NCBI RefSeq assembly: GCF_000018545.1
Contig: NC_012586.1
Span: forward strand, 186,001 to 250,000
Length of the DNA stretch: 64,000 nucleotides
Reading direction: 5' to 3'
Origin: Sinorhizobium fredii NGR234
Lineage (GTDB): Bacteria; Pseudomonadota; Alphaproteobacteria; Rhizobiales; Rhizobiaceae
A program made the position numbers and the translations under genes. Under the pieces are notes generated by a model. That model made no database searches. It was not told where the DNA came from and worked only from the letters and a program-made list of their open reading frames with translations. Shown one piece after another: positions 61,050 to 64,000 of this stretch (within the stretch, counting starts at the first letter, position 1; each line of letters opens with the position of its first letter).

Positions 61050-62084
61050 ATGAAAAGCATCTTTGCGAAATCACATCGCGGCATCGCCTGCGCCGCTGCC
61101 GTTCTGCTGGCGGCAATCGGCGTCGAGGCTCAGGCCGCCGAAACCAGCTACCCGCTGACGCTTACCAATTGCGGCCATCAGGTCATCTTCCAAAAGGCGC
61201 CCGATCGTGCAGTCTCGATCGGCCAGAGCAGCACGGAAATCCTGTATCTGCTCGGCCTCCAGGATCGCATGGTGGGGACCGCCGTGTGGATCGGTCCGGT
61301 CATCAATGGCTATGAAGAAGCCAACGCCAAGGTCGAGCGGCTGGCCGACAACGACCCGAGCTTCGAAAGCGTCGTTGCCAGGAAGCCGGATCTCGTGACG
61401 GCGCAGTTCCAGTGGCATGTCGGGCCCGAGGGCATCGTCGCCAGGCCCGAGCAGTTCGAGGAACTGGGCGTTCCGGTCTACACGTCGCCGGCCGATTGCG
61501 TCGGCAAGGACAATAGCGGCGGCGGCGACGGCGTTCGCCATACGGTCTTCACGATGGACCTGATCTACCAGGAAATCACCGAACTCGTCCAGATCTTCAA
61601 CGTCCAGGAGCGCGGCGAGAAGCTGGTCGCCGAGCTGAAGGCGCGCGAGGAAGCGGCGAAGAAGAAGATCGCCTCGGCAGACGGCAGGCTTTCCGCGGTG
61701 TTCTGGTTCTCGAGCGCCGAGCTCGACATCGATCCCTATGTCGCCGGCAAGAACGGCGCGCCGGGCTACATCATGCGCTCCCTCGGCATCAGGAATGTCG
61801 TCGACAGCGAAGAGGAATGGCCGACGGTCGGCTGGGAAACCATTGCCAAGTCAGGACCGACGCTTGTCGTCGCCGGCAAGATGGAGCGCCGCCGCTTCCC
61901 TGCCGACGACATTGCCGTCAAGCACAAGTTCCTGGAGTCCGACCCGGTCACCAGCCTCATGCCTGCCGTCAAGGAGGGTCACGTCGTCGAGATGGACGCC
62001 CAGGCGATGAACCCGACGATCCGGACCATCGAGGGCATCGAGGTGCTCGCCGATGCCGTCGAGAAATCCGGCCTGAACAAGTGA
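61050..62084 (+). CDS. cbtJ: Cobalt/cobalamin-linked ABC transporter substrate-binding protein (CbtJ-like)
   Basis: A 344-residue exported protein of the FhuD/BtuF (PF01497) type: signal peptide (about residues 1-30), then YPLTLTNCGHQVIFQKAPDR and STEILYLLGLQDRMVGTAVW. The cobalamin riboswitch in front and the gene order (binding protein, FecCD permease, ATPase) fit the Sinorhizobium meliloti cobalt uptake system CbtJKL; I rely on memory of that system, not on alignment. BtuF-type cobalamin or siderophore uptake is the alternative. GGGGAATAACCTT precedes the ATG, a weak ribosome site. Confidence 0.82.
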   Translation: MKSIFAKSHRGIACAAAVLLAAIGVEAQAAETSYPLTLTNCGHQVIFQKAPDRAVSIGQSSTEILYLLGLQDRMVGTAVWIGPVINGYEEANAKVERLADNDPSFESVVARKPDLVTAQFQWHVGPEGIVARPEQFEELGVPVYTSPADCVGKDNSGGGDGVRHTVFTMDLIYQEITELVQIFNVQERGEKLVAELKAREEAAKKKIASADGRLSAVFWFSSAELDIDPYVAGKNGAPGYIMRSLGIRNVVDSEEEWPTVGWETIAKSGPTLVVAGKMERRRFPADDIAVKHKFLESDPVTSLMPAVKEGHVVEMDAQAMNPTIRTIEGIEVLADAVEKSGLNK

Positions 62085-63109
62085 TCGGCATCACGCCATC
62101 CTTGTCGCGGACGAGCGCCGGCCTGCTGGCACTCGTCGTGCTGCTCGTCGCGCTCTGGTTGGGCGCGGCGATCGGCGAAACGGCGATCCCCATGGGCGTC
62201 GTCGCCAAGACGGTCGCCAACCGGCTGTGGGATGCCGGCTACGGGCTCGATGCGCTCGACGAGGGGATCATCTGGAACTACCGGGTGAGCCGCGCAATCG
62301 TCGCCGCCTGCTGCGGTTCGGCCCTGGCGCTTTCCGGCGTCGTGCTGCAATCGCTGCTGCGCAATCCGCTGGCCGATCCCTATATCCTCGGGATCTCGGC
62401 GGGTGCATCGACCGGTGCGGTCGCCGTCGCCGTTCTCGGCATCGGCGCCGGGCTGCTGACGCTGCCGGTCGGTGCCTTTGTCGGCGCGCTCCTCGCCTTC
62501 GGGCTCGTCAGCCTGCTGGCGATGCGCGCCGGCAGGGGCCATGGCGCAATCATTCTGGCCGGCGTCGCCGGCTCGCAGCTCTTCAACGCGCTCACCTCCT
62601 TCATCGTCACCAAGGCCGCCAATGCGGAGCAGGCGCGTGCCATCATGTTCTGGCTGCTCGGCAATCTTTCCGGCGTGCGCTGGCCGGACGTCTGGGTCGC
62701 CGTGCCGGTCGCGGCGGTCGGCCTCATCGTCTGCCTGTGGCATGCCCGGGCGCTCGACGCATTCACCTTCGGCTCCGAATCCGCCGCCTCGCTCGGCATC
62801 CCGGTTCGCCGGGTCTATGGCGTCCTGATCGGCGTAACGGCGATGATGACGGCGGCCATGGTCAGCATGGTCGGTTCGATCGGCTTCGTCGGCCTCGTCA
62901 TCCCGCACGTGTCCCGGATGATCGTCGGCGTCCGGCACGGATTGCTGTTGCCGGGCTCCGCCCTGATCGGGGCTGTGTTCATGATCGCCGCCGACATCGT
63001 GTCGCGCATTATCATTCCGGGGCAGGTTCTGCCGATCGGCGTCGTCACCGCGCTTGTCGGCGCCCCCGCCTTCGCCGTCATTCTCAGCCAGCGCAGGACA
63101 GTTCGATGA
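62081..63109 (+). CDS. cbtK: FecCD-family ABC permease (CbtK-like)
   Basis: A 342-residue BtuC/FecCD-type permease with about 9-10 predicted membrane helices, including GSALALSGVVLQSLLRNPLA and DPYILGISAGASTGAVAVAV, both strongly conserved in this family. It starts at GTG 62081, overlapping the binding-protein stop by four bases (GTGA), so translation is coupled. It is the second gene of the riboswitch-controlled operon. Confidence 0.88.
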   Translation: MIGITPSLSRTSAGLLALVVLLVALWLGAAIGETAIPMGVVAKTVANRLWDAGYGLDALDEGIIWNYRVSRAIVAACCGSALALSGVVLQSLLRNPLADPYILGISAGASTGAVAVAVLGIGAGLLTLPVGAFVGALLAFGLVSLLAMRAGRGHGAIILAGVAGSQLFNALTSFIVTKAANAEQARAIMFWLLGNLSGVRWPDVWVAVPVAAVGLIVCLWHARALDAFTFGSESAASLGIPVRRVYGVLIGVTAMMTAAMVSMVGSIGFVGLVIPHVSRMIVGVRHGLLLPGSALIGAVFMIAADIVSRIIIPGQVLPIGVVTALVGAPAFAVILSQRRTVR

Positions 63110-63909
63110 CGCTCGCCGCTTGCAACGTGTCGTGGTCGACGGGCGGGGTTTCGATCCTCCGGGATGTTTCGCTCGACGTCGTTCCGGGTGAGTTTCTCGG
63201 CATCGTCGGCCCGAACGGCTCCGGCAAGACCAGCCTGATGTCGCTGCTCGCCGGCCTTCGGCGGCCGCGATCGGGCCGGGTGCTGCTGGACGGAGACGCT
63301 GTCGAGAAGCTGGGCCGCAAGGACATCGCCAGGCGCATCGCGCTGGTCGAGCAGCAGGCCGAAACCAGCGAGCGCATCTCGGCGCGCCGGGCGGTGGAGC
63401 TCGGCCGCACGCCGCATCTCGGGCCGTTCACGCCGTGGTCGGCGAGGGATGACGCCATCGTCGACGAGGCGATCCGCAATGTCGGCATGGCCGAGCTTGC
63501 GGCGCGGCTGTGGCACACCCTGTCGGGCGGCGAGCGGCAGCGCCTGCATATCGCCCGTGCGCTGGCGCAGCAACCGCAGATCCTGCTTCTCGACGAGCCG
63601 ACGAACCACCTCGATGTCGGCCACCAGATCGGCCTGCTGCATCTCGTGCGCCAGCAGAAGCTGACGGCGGTCGCCGCGCTTCACGACCTCAACCATGCCG
63701 CCACGTTCTGCGACCGCGTCGCCCTGATGAGCGGCGGTCGGATTGTCGCGTCGGGGCGTCCGAACGAAGTGCTCACCGAAGAGCGAATCCGCGGCGTTTT
63801 CGGGGTCGACGCCGACGTCGAATTTCATGGCGAGGGCCGCTGCCATATCCGTTACCGCGCACCCGGTTCGCCGGCTGCCGAAAGGCCGATGCTGAAGAGG
63901 ATTTCATGA
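63106..63909 (+). CDS. cbtL: ABC transporter ATP-binding protein (CbtL/FecE-like)
   Basis: A 267-residue ATPase with Walker A GPNGSGKTS (residues 35-43), signature LSGGERQRLHIARAL (about 138-152), Walker B ILLLDEPTNHLD and the switch histidine in AALHDLNHA. It overlaps the permease gene by four bases (ATGA). It completes the binding protein-permease-ATPase set of a cobalt, cobalamin or siderophore importer. Confidence 0.9.
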   Translation: MTLAACNVSWSTGGVSILRDVSLDVVPGEFLGIVGPNGSGKTSLMSLLAGLRRPRSGRVLLDGDAVEKLGRKDIARRIALVEQQAETSERISARRAVELGRTPHLGPFTPWSARDDAIVDEAIRNVGMAELAARLWHTLSGGERQRLHIARALAQQPQILLLDEPTNHLDVGHQIGLLHLVRQQKLTAVAALHDLNHAATFCDRVALMSGGRIVASGRPNEVLTEERIRGVFGVDADVEFHGEGRCHIRYRAPGSPAAERPMLKRIS

Positions 63910-64000
63910 TCAAGCCTGCCAGGTTGCTGTTGACCACGATAGTCGCGCTCTCGACACCGGCACTGGCCGGCGCCGAGACGGTCGAGGTCAAGATGCTGAA
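63906..64000 (+). CDS. Probable pseudoazurin, N-terminal part (3' partial)
   Basis: Only 31 residues are visible: a signal peptide (MIKPARLLLTTIVALSTPAL, AGA) and then ETVEVKML, which resembles the mature start of pseudoazurins, small blue-copper electron carriers of the periplasm. The ATG overlaps the ATPase stop (ATGA), so it appears coupled to the riboswitch-controlled operon. The window edge prevents checking the copper ligands. It could be another exported protein. Confidence 0.5.
   Translation, partial: MIKPARLLLTTIVALSTPALAGAETVEVKML

Overview
The window looks like a rhizobial alphaproteobacterium, most likely Sinorhizobium/Ensifer, and probably a large accessory replicon. The grounds are high GC, dense transport and catabolic operons, several intergenic repeat elements of the type known from rhizobia, and a cobalamin-riboswitch-controlled ABC transporter that resembles the Sinorhizobium cobalt system CbtJKL. 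I saw no rRNA, tRNA, CRISPR array, replication origin or intact insertion sequence. All assignments come from reading the sequence and translations. No database search was run.

Left part (1-22 kb). A truncated TctA-TctB fusion ends at a strong terminator and is followed by an AraC regulator with a NepI-like efflux pump. Then comes a catabolic cluster: a ThDP-dependent decarboxylase-like enzyme, a TctC binding protein, a DUF2390 protein, UbiX, a GntR/FCD regulator, two molybdenum-hydroxylase large subunits, UbiD, a binding-protein-like protein without a signal peptide, CoxG, the 2Fe-2S and FAD subunits, a class II DAHP synthase and an XdhC-type maturation factor. Three copies of the 8-mer TGTCATAC, each inside a GntR-like site, lie in front of tctC, gntR and the ubiD/large-subunit divergent promoter. 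This suggests one regulon that imports a carboxylate, hydroxylates it and removes a carboxyl group. The substrate is unknown, and this is the most interesting part of the window.

Middle part (22-41 kb). After a truncated class I fumarase fragment and an orphan TadG-like protein comes a LacI-regulated sugar-type ABC operon. It sits with two GDPD proteins, a formylglycine-type sulfatase/phosphodiesterase and an inositol-monophosphatase-family enzyme. Together these could take up and split a glycerophosphodiester or a related phospho/sulfo ester. From 35 to 41 kb the DNA is eroded: a ParD antitoxin with a frameshifted ParE, a Phd antitoxin with a truncated VapC, rearranged fragments of an SsuA/NrtA-type binding protein next to an intact copy, and isolated genes (LuxR, DUF551-like, PPOX-fold, DUF2161).

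Right part (41-64 kb). A BMP-type (nucleoside-like) ABC transporter is followed by a frameshifted amidohydrolase start and preceded by a decayed flavohemoprotein tail. Next are an SH3b protein, a DipZ-like CcdA-thioredoxin fusion, and a stress/detoxification group: SDR, DHA2 efflux pump, GlxA-type regulator, Tat-exported epoxide-hydrolase-like enzyme, Ohr, glyoxalase-fold protein and old yellow enzyme. An OmpR/EnvZ-type two-component pair and a secreted cupin follow. The window ends with a cobalamin riboswitch, the cbtJKL-like operon and the first codons of a probable pseudoazurin.
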